From NCBI GenBank assembly GCA_026545765.1, contig CM048839.1:58897677-58961676 (forward strand): DNA of 64,000 nucleotides, given 5' to 3'. This DNA comes from Plantago major (Eukaryota > Streptophyta > Magnoliopsida > Lamiales > Plantaginaceae). Shown in pieces: positions 1 through 11,965 of this stretch; positions within the stretch are counted from its first letter, which is position 1; the number at the start of each line of letters is the position of its first letter. A model generated the notes under the pieces. That model did not search any database. It was not told the origin of the DNA and was given only the letters and a program-made list of their open reading frames with translations. The position numbers were made by a program, and so were the translations under genes.

Positions 1-239
1 TAGCATAAGCTTCACATGATGCTACCTACTTATGTTCAAGCCTACTCATCGACACTACAAAGAAATCAAAGTAACCGAAGAGTGATTCGTTAAGCTGCAA
101 GTATGCTGTCTTGCAACTTTAGCCCTGAAGTAGTTGGTTATTGATAGTTACAAAATATTTTAGCATAGTACTACTTGCTACTAGTATTAAGTAAGATAAG
201 GTTAGCTGCTGCTAATGACAGGATTCATCTATATACACA
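1..239. other. No recognisable feature at left edge
   Basis: I see no open frame, repeat boundary or RNA gene here. It immediately precedes a LINE-type RNase H relic and may be part of the same decayed element. Confidence 0.3.
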
Positions 240-245
240 ATGGAT

Positions 246-495
246 AACAACACAACAGAACTTTGGGCTGTCAAAACAGGCCTGAATTTAGCGCGTATTT
301 TAGGCATTAAAATTTTGGTTATTCAAATCAAACCGACTCCCAATATGTTGTTTCTTGTTTAAACAAGAGACTGGAAGCAGCTCCCATGGTGCGGGGACTA
401 GTTGAGACATGCTCCACTCTTTTGACAATGTCCAATTGCAGTTTATATACCCGGAAGCAAATCAAGCAGTTGATCTTTTGGCAAAATATGGCAGT
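246..495 (+). pseudogene. LINE-type RNase H domain relic (RVT_3-like)
   Basis: Translation gives a decayed plant RNase H-like domain. A first block reads TTELWAVKTGLNLARILGIK, matching the family's 'E..A...GL..A...G' helix. A middle block in another frame contains the 'DSQ.VV..LN' strand. A last block reads FDNVQLQFIYPEANQAVDLL, matching the 'V.REAN..AD.LA' C-terminal motif. The blocks lie in different frames, so at least two frameshifts separate them and no intact protein is encoded. Plant L1-type LINEs often end in such a domain; a degraded host RNase H-like gene is the alternative. No reverse transcriptase is seen upstream within the window, and no clear poly(A) tail follows. Confidence 0.55.
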
Positions 496-602
496 GGTTG
501 TGAATATATATTACGAAGACTAACTTTACTTCAAGAAGAAGTATATAAGACTAAGGCTCTGTTTTTTTCATTTGAAATTAATTTCAGTCAGTTCAGATTC
601 TT

Positions 603-690
603 AGGAAGCACAGGGACGGAGACGGATACGGGGGCGAATACGATACGGATACGTTGAGACGTCAAAATCCCAAAAATAGGATACGGGGAC
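603..690. repeat. Short GGATACG-type direct repeats
   Basis: About 90 bases contain several imperfect copies of GGATACG and GACGGA motifs, for example around 617-657 and again at 680-690. It is a low-order simple repeat with no recognised function. Confidence 0.5.
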
Positions 691-775
691 GTTTAATTTT
701 TTATATTTTTTTATATATTTAATATTATATATTATATATTATATATAATATATACTACTATAATTCTAAACTTGA
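691..775. repeat. AT-rich low-complexity tract
   Basis: Nearly pure A/T sequence with repeated TATATTA units directly follows the GGATACG repeats. No promoter or gene is supported here. Confidence 0.7.
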
Positions 776-2556
776 AAAAATTAAACAATAATACCGGGTC
801 GGATCGGATACTCTCAAGGATATCACGTCATATGGACACTTTAGAGAGTGTTGGTATACCCAGCCAAGAAACCGTTTGATGTACTCTATTTACGTGTCTA
901 CGGAAGTAACGGTTTGTAGGGTGGTGTAATAGTCTTTTGACTTGAGGTCGATATTTACTTTATGTGTGGAGTGGTGTGCTTTGACCATCACCAATGCTTG
1001 CACTCCTTGTAGGGGTAAATACGGCATGTGTTGCACATATCACGAAACACATGTTGGTAGTAGTTGAACCAAGATAGGATTTATTCATCAAAATAGACTT
1101 GGAGAGAATACTTAACTTCTCATTACTAGTTTGTTCAAAGTCGTTGGCCAATGCAAGATATATTTGGAATGGTGTTCAAATATTATGGATCAAGTTGTAG
1201 AATGAGATAAATGGATTAAGTTATTGGAACAAACACTAAATTAAGTTTTAGACTTAATCGAGTGTTCGTGAATGAAAGTACCGTATCATCATAAGCAGAT
1301 TAAGATTGTTTGGTAAATTGTCTAAGAGTTTCACCAAACCTTAATTAGATTAGTGCTTACTATACATAAGGCATATATGGGTCTTGTGATTGTTCTACCA
1401 ATTGAGTATTAGAGTGAATTAAATATTAATTGGATTAATAAGTATTTAAATTACTATTATTGAGAATTAATATATTTGATAGAAATAATTACTAAGTCAA
1501 ATTGGATTTAATTTATATTTGAAGAAAGATTAATTAGATTAAATTGAATTTAATTAATTAAATCAAGAAAGTTTATTTGGACCAAATTGAAATGAAGTTC
1601 AAATATAAAAAAGAAAAATAAGCTGCTTGGTGGGTTTCAAAGCCTTGACCTAATGCGGGTTTCAAACCCTTAGACCTAATGCTTGATGGACTCAAGCTAA
1701 ACCAAATGGGGTAAGAGTCCTTATGCATATAGTAACTGCTCGAGATTATAACATATTTATATTGTACGGATTTCTCTATGAGAGATATACGTTCTTCTAT
1801 CTTTCTTGGCTTTGATAATCTTTCTTCATGGTTCAATCTTCATAACCCTATTCACTGAATAGTTTAGTTTAAGTTTCTAACAAGAACATCCTAGTATTTT
1901 TCAGTAGAATGATTGCCTGTGAATACCAAGTAAGGAAAACCAATCATAATGTGCTGGATTAAACATCTTAGACATGGCGAACAGATTCGAAGTACTTAAT
2001 GAATAGATTCAAAAAAGAGCTTTAAGGTTTTAATGTTTTATAGTCATTGTATCAAGATCAGTATGCAATAAATTTTTTCAAATTCCGCTCGGTTAACCTA
2101 GTGTTACTATTGCATATTTCCAGCAGTATAAGCAATAAGGTGATCAGAAACAGATCCACAAGACGTATTATTACAAGAATATTGAGGTTTTCCTTATGAT
2201 TAAGATCATTAGTGGTTTTCTTGAGCAACAAAAACTACAACATCATCCCAATTTAGACTATGTTCTTAGAACTGAACTGATTTGAACTAAATTTATTTGT
2301 AGTATTAAAAACAAATAATCAAACTCAACTGAAATTAATCATTTTTCATGTGACCAAAACATAGCGGTGCTTTTATCTATATATAAGCCAAATATAAATG
2401 GAGACAATATAATCTACCCTGTTCAGTTCCGCATGATCTTGATTCTGTGAACACAAGTGTTGACAAAAATGTAACCAAAAAACTAATTATGATACTAATA
2501 TTCAAAACAATCAAGGAATGACAAGATCAGAAAGGTAAGAAAACAAGTAAATATCC
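776..2556. other. Unassigned AT-rich DNA, possibly old LTR debris
   Basis: No coding frame longer than chance and no terminal repeats can be placed. The stretch 1380-1570 is rich in TTAATTGGATTAA-like words of the kind often seen in decayed copia LTRs, but no primer site or partner LTR was found. It lies downstream of the COR413-like exon on the minus strand. It could be inserted DNA filling an intron of that gene. I looked for the next COR413 exon here and did not find it. Confidence 0.3.
1632..1682. repeat. Tandem duplication of a 25-26 bp unit
   Basis: Two adjacent copies of a unit beginning GGGTTTCAAA and ending CCTAATGC occupy 1632-1656 and 1657-1682, differing at a few positions. No function is evident. 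Confidence 0.7.
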
Positions 2557-2560
2557 TTAC

Positions 2561-2747
2561 ATTGCAGCAAAAGAAGCAACCCATTTGAGGAAAGAAGTAC
2601 CAAAGCCAAGAGCAGCTAAGTGGACAGCATGATTGGCAAGGTTTTTCACAGCGTTGCCAACTTCTTTCAGATCAGAACTAATCAGCTCATTAGCTGCTGA
2701 ATAATCAGTCTTCATTGCCAAAAAGCTCTTCCTTTCTCCCATCATTT
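2561..2747 (-). CDS. COR413 plasma-membrane-type protein, first coding exon only
   Basis: Minus-strand exon with the start codon at 2745-2743, encoding about 62 residues. It contains ELISSDLKEVGNAVKNLANH followed by LGFGTSFLKWVASFAA, the N-terminal signature of the plant cold-regulated 413 plasma membrane family, multi-pass membrane proteins induced by cold and abscisic acid. The last residues begin the first membrane segment. The exon is bounded by a 3' splice site (TTTATAG before 2747) and a 5' splice site (GTAAGG from 2560). Usual family length is about 200 residues, so over two thirds is absent. No continuing exon was found in the 2.5 kb to the left, so the rest is off the window edge or lost. 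Whether the gene is functional cannot be judged. Confidence 0.72.
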
Positions 2748-2911
2748 CTATAAAGCAACCAATCAATTAGTATAATGAACTGGTTAGCCAAAAGATTAAC
2801 TTGATCTGATCAATGATTGTCAACTGAAGAGATATATATGCAGATAATACACAAAATTAATCAAATCAAGAACAAAACCACAAGTCAAAATATAACTAAG
2901 CTAGCTCCTAC
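2748..2911 (-). other. Probable 164-bp leader intron of the COR413-like gene
   Basis: On the minus strand a 5' splice site (CCAG followed by GTAGGAGC, boundary 2912/2911) and a 3' splice site (GCTTTATAG, boundary 2748/2747) enclose 164 A/T-rich bases. The downstream exon starts two bases before the likely ATG, so this would be an intron in the 5' leader. Inferred from splice consensus only. Confidence 0.45.
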
Positions 2912-3150
2912 CTGGCAGGCATTAAGTTGATCCGATCGATGTTTTTTGTGGCAGGCTGGCATTTAGCTCAGCAAGGTGGCCACGTGGAGGTCAATAATTT
3001 GAAGGGGTTAACTAACAACTGCTGCCTTCCAGTTGTGCACTTTCATGTCACGTCTATATTAAAAAAACAATCAATCAAGATACAAGAGATTGGATACAAG
3101 GTGACGCGTAGCTTTTCCGTGTATGATTTTTGTTCCTATCCGTTCTAGTT
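2912..3150 (-). promoter_or_regulatory. Leader exon and proximal promoter of COR413-like gene, with ABRE/G-box
   Basis: Upstream of the leader intron lies a palindromic G-box, GGCCACGTGG at 2978-2987, the core of abscisic-acid response elements. An ACGCGT motif, resembling a coupling element, lies at 3104-3109. Both are expected for a cold/ABA-induced gene. The transcription start cannot be placed. No plus-strand gene uses this stretch convincingly. Confidence 0.4.
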
Positions 3151-4109
3151 GCCCAAATGATCATTTATTCGGTTCTTCAGAGTTATACCACTCCAGCCCG
3201 TGTGGCCTGCACACGTAAGTTGTCCAATTTTGACTTTTTAAAAGTGAAACAAAATCGAATTTTTACTACAAATTACTTTTGAGCTATAGTGGGAAAATTT
3301 TGAAATATATTATACTCCATCCGTTTCTGTAAGAGTGTAATAATTTTTCGTTACACGTTTTTATGTAATTTTCAACTCAATTAATATATCAAACTCATTC
3401 TTAACCACATGCTTTTGGAAACAATTAAATTGTTTCACTACAACCTACGAACTTTGCGAAGTACCTGCTAATTGTGTGAAATCTTGGCATATTGCTAAAG
3501 AAGACACACACAAAAGCTTTGGTCCGGATCCGACCACGAAATACATTTTTCTTCTCTTTTGATTTCCCTTTCGGGTCTTCACTCTCCGGCTCACTTGCTA
3601 CAATTAATATAGCGTTGGAATTTATGGATGGTTGCGCTGAATTTTGAACGCAAGTATCTTGGGGACCATGTGAGTAATTCATGGATAGTGGTGGATAAAT
3701 GCTATGATAATCCAAGAAAATCGTAGGGTATAAATTTTCATCACACCCGTGCGTGTTTTACTTTTCAATAATTTGTAATTTTTTCTAATTGTGATTTTCC
3801 AATTCTAATATTTTGTCATTTTGAATTTTTCGAGTGATGTTTTATATACAAGTGTAATCCATAAATTTTATTACATAATATTATTAAATTTACAATAAAC
3901 ATATAAAGGTACATAAATTAAAACACTACACAAATCTAAAAATGAAACAATAAATAAAAGACTACAAAAAGAAAAATCAAGTGAAGAAAGTACACATGAG
4001 TATAAAAGGAAAAAGAGAAAAGAAAATAAGAAAAAGACTAAAATAGAAAAAAAAAACAATAAAATCATTTAAAAATGAAAAGGTAAGTTAGAACCGATGC
4101 CAGCCCTCA
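3151..4109. other. Intergenic, AT-rich; purine-rich tract at 3910-4085
   Basis: No gene is supported. A 3.3 kb-position sequence starting TACTCCATCCGTTTC resembles one end of a Stowaway-type MITE, but the opposite end was not found. From about 3910 to 4085 the plus strand is A/G-rich, which makes a spurious hydrophobic frame on the minus strand. Confidence 0.4.
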
Positions 4110-4146
4110 CACTTGCTGGCACGCCATTGGAGCGTGCCAACAAGTG
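4110..4146. repeat. Strong GC-rich hairpin in AT-rich DNA
   Basis: CTTGCTGGCACGC at 4112-4124 pairs with GCGTGCCAACAAG at 4132-4144 across a 7-base loop, with one mismatch, and two more pairs extend it outward. It stands out against very AT-rich surroundings. It may be the centre of a decayed foldback element. No small-RNA evidence is available. Confidence 0.6.
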
Positions 4147-4364
4147 CGTCTCCAGTGATGGTCTAAAGATAAAATGAGAATACAGTAGACATCTAGGTCG
4201 CACATACTTTATCTAAGGATTCTAGATTCATTTTTATCTGTAACATAAAGTTATTATTGAAATACTGCTTTCATCATACGAACTGTAAGTTCAATGATAT
4301 TTAAAACTGACAAAGAATCCGTACTCGTTACAAAGTTTACGTGCTAACTAAAATGATAAGAGCA

Positions 4365-4369
4365 ATAAT
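4365..4369. repeat. Target site duplication of element A, left copy
   Basis: The 5-bp sequence ataat here is repeated exactly at 20331-20335, flanking the LTRs of element A. Confidence 0.9.
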
Positions 4370-6038
4370 TGTTAGATATTTTGTTAGAATATCTGTTTAG
4401 ATTTTGTTCAGCAACATGATGACTTATCTTAGTCTCAGAAAGGTGATTAGTACTCTTGGTTCACTTGAACATTGTAAAAGAGGAAACCCACTAAGTATGA
4501 TAGTCTAGCTAATCTTGTATAGGATGTTAGGTCTCAAATTGTAATTTTTATTTTATGAAGAGAAGACCAAGAAGAAGACATCCAATGTAAAGCTCAACAA
4601 CTATTGAAGACTTGAAGAAAAGCACAAGATTACTAAATCATATTAGATATCTTAGCGAGATATCTTGTGACGCAAATGATTTCAAACAAAGCTGTCACAA
4701 GAGATATCGAGAAATGAGATACATATCGAAGACAAGGAAAGTGTCCACAGATATCTATTCTCGATACCTTGAGCGTTAAACTCGTTTACGAAAAGAAACA
4801 TATATTGCAAACAAAGTTGTTTCAATAAATAACAAGTGGTATCGAAGAATGAAGATAAGGATATCTGAAAGAATCGACAAGTCTAGTCTACGATACAAAG
4901 CATAATTCCGTTGACACTCTGAGACAAAAGTATAGTACAATGCATTTAATGCAGACGGAGATGTACGAGTAAAAGCAACGGCAACTTCGAGAAGAAGACA
5001 AAACTCCATTCTGATTATACACACAGATATCGATAGTTTGAATTTGAGCTAACGGATACTATCCAAACGGCACTCAAATTCATCTATAAATATCAACACT
5101 TAGGCGACTTGAGACACACTGCTTGAACACGGAACTCGTAACACTGAATACTGCTGAAACTTACGATCTCGATCTTACTCTCTCAAAGCTTCTTACTTAT
5201 TATCAAAGCTTTACATTGCGACTAAAGCTTGTGATCTTGAGTAAACTTGAAGTTCTAAGTGTCACGATCCTAAACAAGCAAAGCTATCTGTGAAGGAGTT
5301 GAATCAAAAGATCGACTATCGAGATTCATTCTCTTGAGCAGATATCATAAGACTTAAGATAAAATCGAACTAGATACCATACGTTGTAAAGTGTATTAAG
5401 TAACTTAGTTCACAGCTATCTGAATAACGAAAAGTTATTAAGACGCTCATCGACAACTCAAATCGAAACCAACACCAAAACCGCGTGGAGTGTGAAGTAC
5501 TTAGTTTGAAGAATCGGGGAATAACTCCAAGGTTCTTGAGTATAGGAAGTACTCGATTTGGGAAACTAAGGAATAACTCAAGGTTTTTGAGTATAGGAAG
5601 TACTTAGCTTGGGAAGCTAGGAACAACTCAAAGGTTTCGAGTATAGGAAGTACTTGGTGAAGAAGCTAGGAACAACTCAGGGGAACTTTTGGTTGGGAAC
5701 CAATTGTTCGAATCTTAGAATAGGATTTTTGTAAGGTTATCTCAATTATCATTCTAGTGAATTCTAGGTCTCGATAGACCAAGTGGATTAGTTGGAGGAT
5801 TACGCCACCTCCGGATACCACTATACTTCTTTGTGTCATTTACTTTTCGTATTTATACTTAAAGACATACACACACTTATTAACCGCTTCTACATTTATC
5901 TCTATTAAGTCTTCCGACTTTCGATTCTAAGTATCAGATATCTATTCAGATATCTGAGAAATATTTATTATCGACAAAAGTTTTAAAAGACTATTCACCC
6001 CCCTCTAGTCTTTTACTTTGCCGTTATCTGGACCAACA
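4370..6038 (+). repeat. Element A 5' LTR (1,669 bp)
   Basis: Begins TGTTAGATATTTTG and ends GGACCAACA. A TATA box (TATAAAT, 5085-5091) gives a likely transcript start near 5115-5120. Downstream of that, in the transcribed leader, lies a four-copy array of about 50-62 bp units built around GGAAGTACTT (about 5486-5690). Near the 3' end AAAAGACT and AGTCTTTT form a hairpin around a C-rich loop. It matches the 3' LTR over its whole length. Confidence 0.95.
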
Positions 6039-6040
6039 AG

Positions 6041-6052
6041 TGGTATCAGAGC
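6041..6052 (+). promoter_or_regulatory. Element A primer binding site (initiator Met tRNA)
   Basis: TGGTATCAGAGC lies two bases after the LTR end. This is complementary to the 3' end of plant initiator methionine tRNA, the usual Ty1/copia primer. Confidence 0.93.
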
Positions 6053-6155
6053 AGGAGGTTCACCAGCCTTCTGCACTGAACCTAGATCCCCAGATAGGTG
6101 AAGGAACGTTGTTCACTTTTGAGGACTATTTAATTTGTGTGTTAAGTGTGCAGGT

Positions 6156-7190
6156 ATGTCTCTGAGTGATGCACCCGTTCTCAAACCAGAGAACTACGAG
6201 AAATGGAAAAATAACATGATGCTCCACCTTGAAGCCATAAGTGACGAGATGATCGAAGTAATAAAGAATGGCCCAATAGTCATTCAACAACTTAAGCAAG
6301 TCATGGAGGTTTCAAGTGGAAGAGACAGAGATCAAAGCGAAGGGTCTTCACAAACAGATGCGTCAACTAGTGGAAGATCTACTGGTCACGTTATTTACGA
6401 ACCAAAGCCCAGAGAACTCTGGACATCGGAAGATGCCAAGAGGAATCGTCTGGATGGTCAAGCTCGTAACATCATCATCAGATCGACACCAGAGCACATA
6501 CAGTGTAAACTGTGGGGTGCTAAAACGGCGAAAGTCGCCTGGCAACTGATTGAAGAAATCTGTGCCGGAACTGAGAAAACCAAGGAAAACAAGTTCGAAG
6601 TTCTAAAGTTGAAATTTCAAAATTTCAAACAAGGTCCCACTGAAACTCTGGAAGAACTTGATTTCAGATTTACCACTCTTATGAGTGATATGGCAGCACT
6701 TGGGGAAAGCAATAGATACTCTCAGTGAGAAAAGATTAAGACTATTGTCAGAAGTCTTAACCACAACTGGGAGCATATTAAATTCTTTTATTTCAACCAA
6801 GGCATGCCAAATATCACTCCAGTGGAACTTTTCTCTCATCTTACTACCGTTGACTATGAGACAACTCAGAGAGGACAAACAACTGAAAAGTTGCAGAATG
6901 TTGCTCTAGTTAATCAAGGAACTTCTGAAAAGAAGAAAAGCAAGGAGGAGACTGAGGATGCTCTTGCTGCAAAGCAAATGAGTAAATTTGTCAGTCGAGA
7001 AATTGAGAGAAGAAAAGCCAAAGAGAAGCTGAAAAAGCATCTAGGCTCAAACTATCACCAGTACAAAAATATGCAGAGCTCGCTGAACAAGCCAGCTTAG
7101 AAAGCATCATGTACTGAGGAAGCAGAAATTGGAAACGATATCTGTTTCTATTGTCAGAAACCTGGCCACTTCAAGAAGGATTGTCCTGCC
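6156..7190 (+). pseudogene. Element A gag region, broken
   Basis: The start codon at 6156 gives MSLSDAPVLKPENYEKWKNN, the conserved SIRE-type gag N-terminus. A copia gag core follows, with the motif ETLEELDFRFTTLMSDMAAL. The region ends with a CCHC zinc knuckle, CFYCQKPGHFKKDC (7143-7184), for nucleic-acid binding. After it, a charged coiled-coil spacer runs to about 8500. Gag would form the virus-like particle. The reading frame is interrupted several times. Confidence 0.85.
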
Positions 7191-8599
7191 CTCAACAAAC
7201 TAAGGACAGGCGACAAGAAAGATAGAAGAATCTTCAGAAGAAGCGTAAAGCTTTGTTAATCGAAGAAAGAAAGAAAATCCAAATTCAACTGGATGCTCTA
7301 GAGCGTTGAAACAGTTACGAAGATGACAATTCAGATGATTCAACCCTACCATCACCGAACTATGTGGAGTTACTCATGATATAATCGACTTCGCCTCAAG
7401 AAGAATGAAATTGTGGAGTTCTTTGAAATTGTGGACGGACATCTCCAACATAGAAAAGCTCTTATGGTGATGAGGTAACACATACTTCTTGCTACACTTA
7501 TGAAAGTGATGAAGAGGAAATAAAAATCTAGAAAATCTCGAGAAAAGAACTTGACATCTATGAAGAGAATTTCTAATGATCCGAGCTAGAGCCGAAAACC
7601 TTGAAGAAGAAAAGAATTCTCTTGAAAAGGAAAATTCTCAATTAGTTAAAGAATCGAGAGAAAGGATCTTGAAAATGCATTTCTCAAAGCTCGGATATCC
7701 GAGACCGAAAAGTCACATGAAGAAGCAATGGCTGAGTTACTAAAGAATTATGAAAATCTTCTTTAAAAAACAAGGAACTCAAGAAGAAAGAACTATCTTT
7801 TCAATCTTATGCCAAAGCTAGTGACACTCTTCAAGTAAAATCTTACTTAAGAGATCCTTGAAAAAGAAAGGACTTGAATTTGAATACTCAGACATTGCTC
7901 TATTACTACGAACAAGAGTAAAGAAAAGAGAACATTTGTAAGTACTCAAAGAAGCGGTTCCCATGCAATCTATAGTATCGGTGAAAAGACAAAGATTGTT
8001 GAAAAAGGAAAGGCGATTCGACTAAACCTTTGTGGGAAAAACAAGTCAAAAACAAAAGCTGTTAGATGCGTCGAAAAGAAACACAACACTGAAAAGTGTA
8101 AACACCTACAGTGCTATGTCTCTCAAAAAGGTAGAATTGCAGGAGCTGGCAAATTCTCCCATGTCACTTTTTCTGGAAAGAAATTGGATCAACCAGAGAC
8201 TAGCAAAGCTGCGAGAAAAGATCTCGAGATAGCCGGTGCTCAAAGCAGTATTGGCTACAAAGGCATCGGAAACAACTTGCTCATGAGTACAAGCAGAGCA
8301 AGAACGATGGTGAAGGCTAGAATTGCTCAAAGCAATTATCGAAGTGGAAGTTAAATCAAGCCCGAAAATCTGAATGCCAGGGCTAGAAGAAATCTGGCAA
8401 GGAAGGCTAAGTTCGCTGAAAAGCAAACTCAGAAACCTGACAGGTATCTGAAAGCATCATATGGAGCACCTAGGGACACACCAAGGAAGAAAATAATTCT
8501 TACTAATGATAACCTTCATTCAAAAGAATTCCTCCTTATGTTCTGTCGGACAAAAGCATATTTCAAAGAAATTCATTCAAAAATGGATTCCTCTTGGAA

Positions 8600-11500
8600 G
8601 AACTTTTAATTCACGGTTCCATCAAAGATATGAGAACCTAATCTCCATTTTTACATTGTGCGTAATGCTTCACGGACTAAAGCACAATGGCTATTTGATA
8701 GTGGATGCGGAAAGCACATGACAGAGACAAAGCAAATCTGTTGACTACAAAGCTTGCAACACGGACCGGATATTAGATTTCTTTGGAGGAGAATTAAATC
8801 CTCTCCGGGATTTGGCAACGTCAAATTGGGAACTTTAACAATCAGCGACGTATTACATGTTAAGGATTTGAAATACAATCTATTTAGCATGAGCAGTTTT
8901 AGACAAGGGTTTTACTATAAAATTCAAAGCTAAATCTGCAAACTAATTGACAATGAGTCAAAGCGCAGTCTTAGTTGGTCGGAAAGGCGATCTTTATGTT
9001 GCTTCGGGCATCTGCCACAATGAAGAATGTCTCATGGTGAGTCAATCAGTCACCTTGAAGAACCTTGGTTATGGCACAAAAGAATGAGTCACTTGAATTT
9101 CAAAACTCGAATAGACTTGCCAAGAAAGAGTTAGTGGTTGGTCTTCCCAAAACATCTTTCGAGAAGGATAGTATCATTACACTTTGTCGGATGGGGAAAC
9201 AATCTAAGATCTCTTTCAAGTCCAAAATCGAGACACTCTAGTGTTAGACCACTACAACTTTTACATATGGATCTTTTGAATCATCGTAACTAGTTATGCA
9301 GAAAGAAATATGGTGCAGTTGTTGTAGATGACTTCTCAAGATTCACTTGGGTTGTCTTTCTGAAACACAAATTTGATGCCAGGGTGGAGATACCAAACTT
9401 GCTGAAAAAGCTTGAAATCATGAAAAATGAAAAGGTATCTGCAATCAGAACAGATCATGGTACTGAGTTTGTCAATCAGTACATAAAGGAGTTTTGTACC
9501 TGCAAAGGTATACAACACCAACTTTCCTCTGTAAGAACACCTCAACAAAATGGTGTTGCAGAAAGGAAAAACAGAACCCTTAAAGAAGCTGCAAGGACAA
9601 TGCTAGCTGACACTGAGATAAGTGAAATATATTGGGTTGAAGCTGTAAACACAGCTTGCTACACTCAGAACAGATGCTTGATAAACAAACACCATGACGG
9701 GACCCCCTATGAAATCTTGGTTGGTAGACCCCCAAATATCAAACATCTGAGAGTATTTGGTTGTAGATGTTTTGTTCTAAACAATGGGAAAGATTATCTG
9801 AGAACATTTAAACCAAAGGCAGATGAAGGTGTTTTTCTTGGCTATTCCACAAACAACAAAGCTTACAGAGTTTACAACAAAAGAACAAAGAAAATTGAAG
9901 AATCAGTTCATGTTGTATTCTATGAAGGAAGTAAGAAAACACCTCCTACTGATGAACTCTCAGAAAAATTCAAAGAACTATTACTGAGGGATACTAAAGA
10001 AGAACCCTAAGAAAAGAAAAACATTTCTATGGAAAGTGAGGATGACTCTGACGTAGAAAAGCTTGAAAAGCCTAGTAACAACAAGATGACTCACAAACAT
10101 GATGAGGAATTCCCTATGAGTTTTCCAGAAATGGAGCAGTTCTCGAGAACCTTCATCATGAAGAGGTATCGAAAATAAGAATCTTTGAAATGCATGTCTC
10201 AGATATCTCTAACACTGAAAAAGTGTCAGATATCCATGACATTTCCCATATGTCAGATATCTCAGATACTGAAAAAGTATCCAATCAAAATCTTAGTGAT
10301 TCACATTCAGATCACTTGGATATTGATCCTACTAGCACCAAACCTTTGATGAAATGGATCAAAGATCATCCTACAAAGGATATAATTGGACCAATTAATC
10401 AAGGTGTTAGGACTAGGAGAGCAATAGCTGAAAATGCTGATTCTCTCTTTGGATGTTTCATCTCGAATATCGAACCTAAAGGTATAGAAGAAGCATTAGA
10501 AGACCAAGACTGGATCTCTGCAATGCAAGAAGAGTTGGATCAATTTGAGAGAAACAAAGTCTGGAAACTAGTTCCATTTATAGAAGGAATATCTGTGATT
10601 GGAACTAAGTGGGTTTTCAGAAACAAAATGAATGAAATGGTGAAATAACGTAAAAACAAAGCAAGATTGGTTGCGAGGATTCACTTAGGCAAGGCTTAGA
10701 TTTTGATGAGTCATAAGCACCAGTTGCCAGATTGGATGCAATAAGACTCTTTCTAGCCTTTGCAGCTCATAAAAATTTCAAAGTTTATCAGATGGATGTC
10801 AAAAGCGCATTCCTAAACGGTGAACTTGCAGAAGAAGTGTATGTTGAGCAACCACCTGGCTTTGAAGTTTCCTCAGAAAGTAGAATGGTCTATAAACTAC
10901 AGAAAGCTCTGTATGGACTGAAACAGGCTCCAAGAGCATGGTATGACACTTTGGCCAAATACCTTCTGGAAAGTGGTTTCAAGAAAGGTGAAGTTGATAA
11001 AACTTTATTTACCTTAAATCATGATGGGAAACTACTCTTAGTTCAAGTATATGTTGATGACATCATATTTGGATCTAAGGACAAGCAACTTTGTAATGAC
11101 TTCGCAAATCTCATGAAAAACAAGTTTGAGATGAGCATGATGGGAGAAATGAATTATTTCCTAGGATTGCAAGTCAAGCAACTCAATGATGGAATATTCA
11201 TTAGTCAAACAAAGTATGCGAAAGACATGCTCACAAAATTCAATCTTAAGCCTTCTGAAAAGAATGCTAAGATACCTATGAGCATTGGAACCAAAATGAC
11301 CTATACTGAATCAGATAAGAGTGTTGAAGAACATAAGTATAGGAAATTGATAGGTTCACTACTCTACCTCACTGCAAGTAGACCTGATATTCAATATGCC
11401 GTTGGAGTATGTGCTAGATTTCAGACAAATCCAATGCAAACACACTACAACATTGCTATGAAAATACTAAGGTATGTGAAGATGTAGGATTGTGGTATCC

Positions 11501-11965
11501 TAAAGAAAGTGGATTGAGTTTAATGGGTACTCGATCTTGATTATCTTTGGATCATTGCTTGATAGGAAAAGCACCTCAGGAACTTGTCAGTTTCTGGGCA
11601 CTAGACTTATCTCATGGTTTAGCAAGAAGCAAAACTCAATTGCAACTTCTACCACAGAGGCTGAATATATTGCTGCTGGTTGTTGTGCAACACAAATTCT
11701 GTGGATACAACAACAACTTAAAGACTATGGACTCGATGAGAAGAAAACTCCCATTTTACTGACAACACAAGTGCTATTGCGATTACGTAATCCTAAATTT
11801 CATGCGAACAAAGCACATTGATGTTAGACATCACTTCATCGAGACGATGTTGAAAAAGGCAATATAGAGATACTCAAGATTGGGCGAAGACCAACTTGCG
11901 ATATCTTCACTAAGCCACTACAAGAAAGTAGATTCTTAGCCTTAAGACATAGTCTTGGACTAATG
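8600..11965 (+). pseudogene. Element A pol region (protease, integrase, RT, RNase H), broken
   Basis: Domain order is visible despite damage. The protease active site is within a WLFDSGCGKHMT-like motif near 8690. The integrase zinc region lies near 9070, with a catalytic core including DHGTEF (about 9457) and TPQQNGVAERKNRT (about 9540-9580). Reverse transcriptase begins near 10490 and has the YVDDI motif near 11050. The RNase H motif TTEAEYIAA lies near 11660. In the SIRE family pol is made by read-through from gag. The copy is broken many times. C at 37215-40441 and B carry the same domains and are very similar at protein level. Confidence 0.88.

Noticed and set aside
776-1900. A copia LTR with ends
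   Set aside because: Composition suggests one, but no TG...CA ends, primer site, purine tract or partner copy could be found in the window.
3310-3400. Stowaway-type MITE
   Set aside because: Only one end-like sequence (TACTCCATCCGTTTC) is visible. No inverted partner or TA duplication could be placed.
3425-3715. Minus-strand 96-residue frame
   Set aside because: No recognisable domain, ordinary composition, no splice or promoter context beyond chance.
3871-4068. Minus-strand 65-residue hydrophobic frame resembling a small membrane protein
   Set aside because: It is the complement of an A/G-rich low-complexity tract, so the Phe/Leu-rich translation is a composition effect. No homology or gene context supports it.
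5486-5690. CRISPR-like array
   Set aside because: The repeated units with spacers are degenerate hairpin repeats inside a plant LTR, with no leader or cas context. This is a eukaryotic genome.
6041-6052. tRNA gene fragment
   Set aside because: The match is only the 12 bases complementary to the tRNA 3' end at the expected distance from the LTR, so it is a primer binding site.
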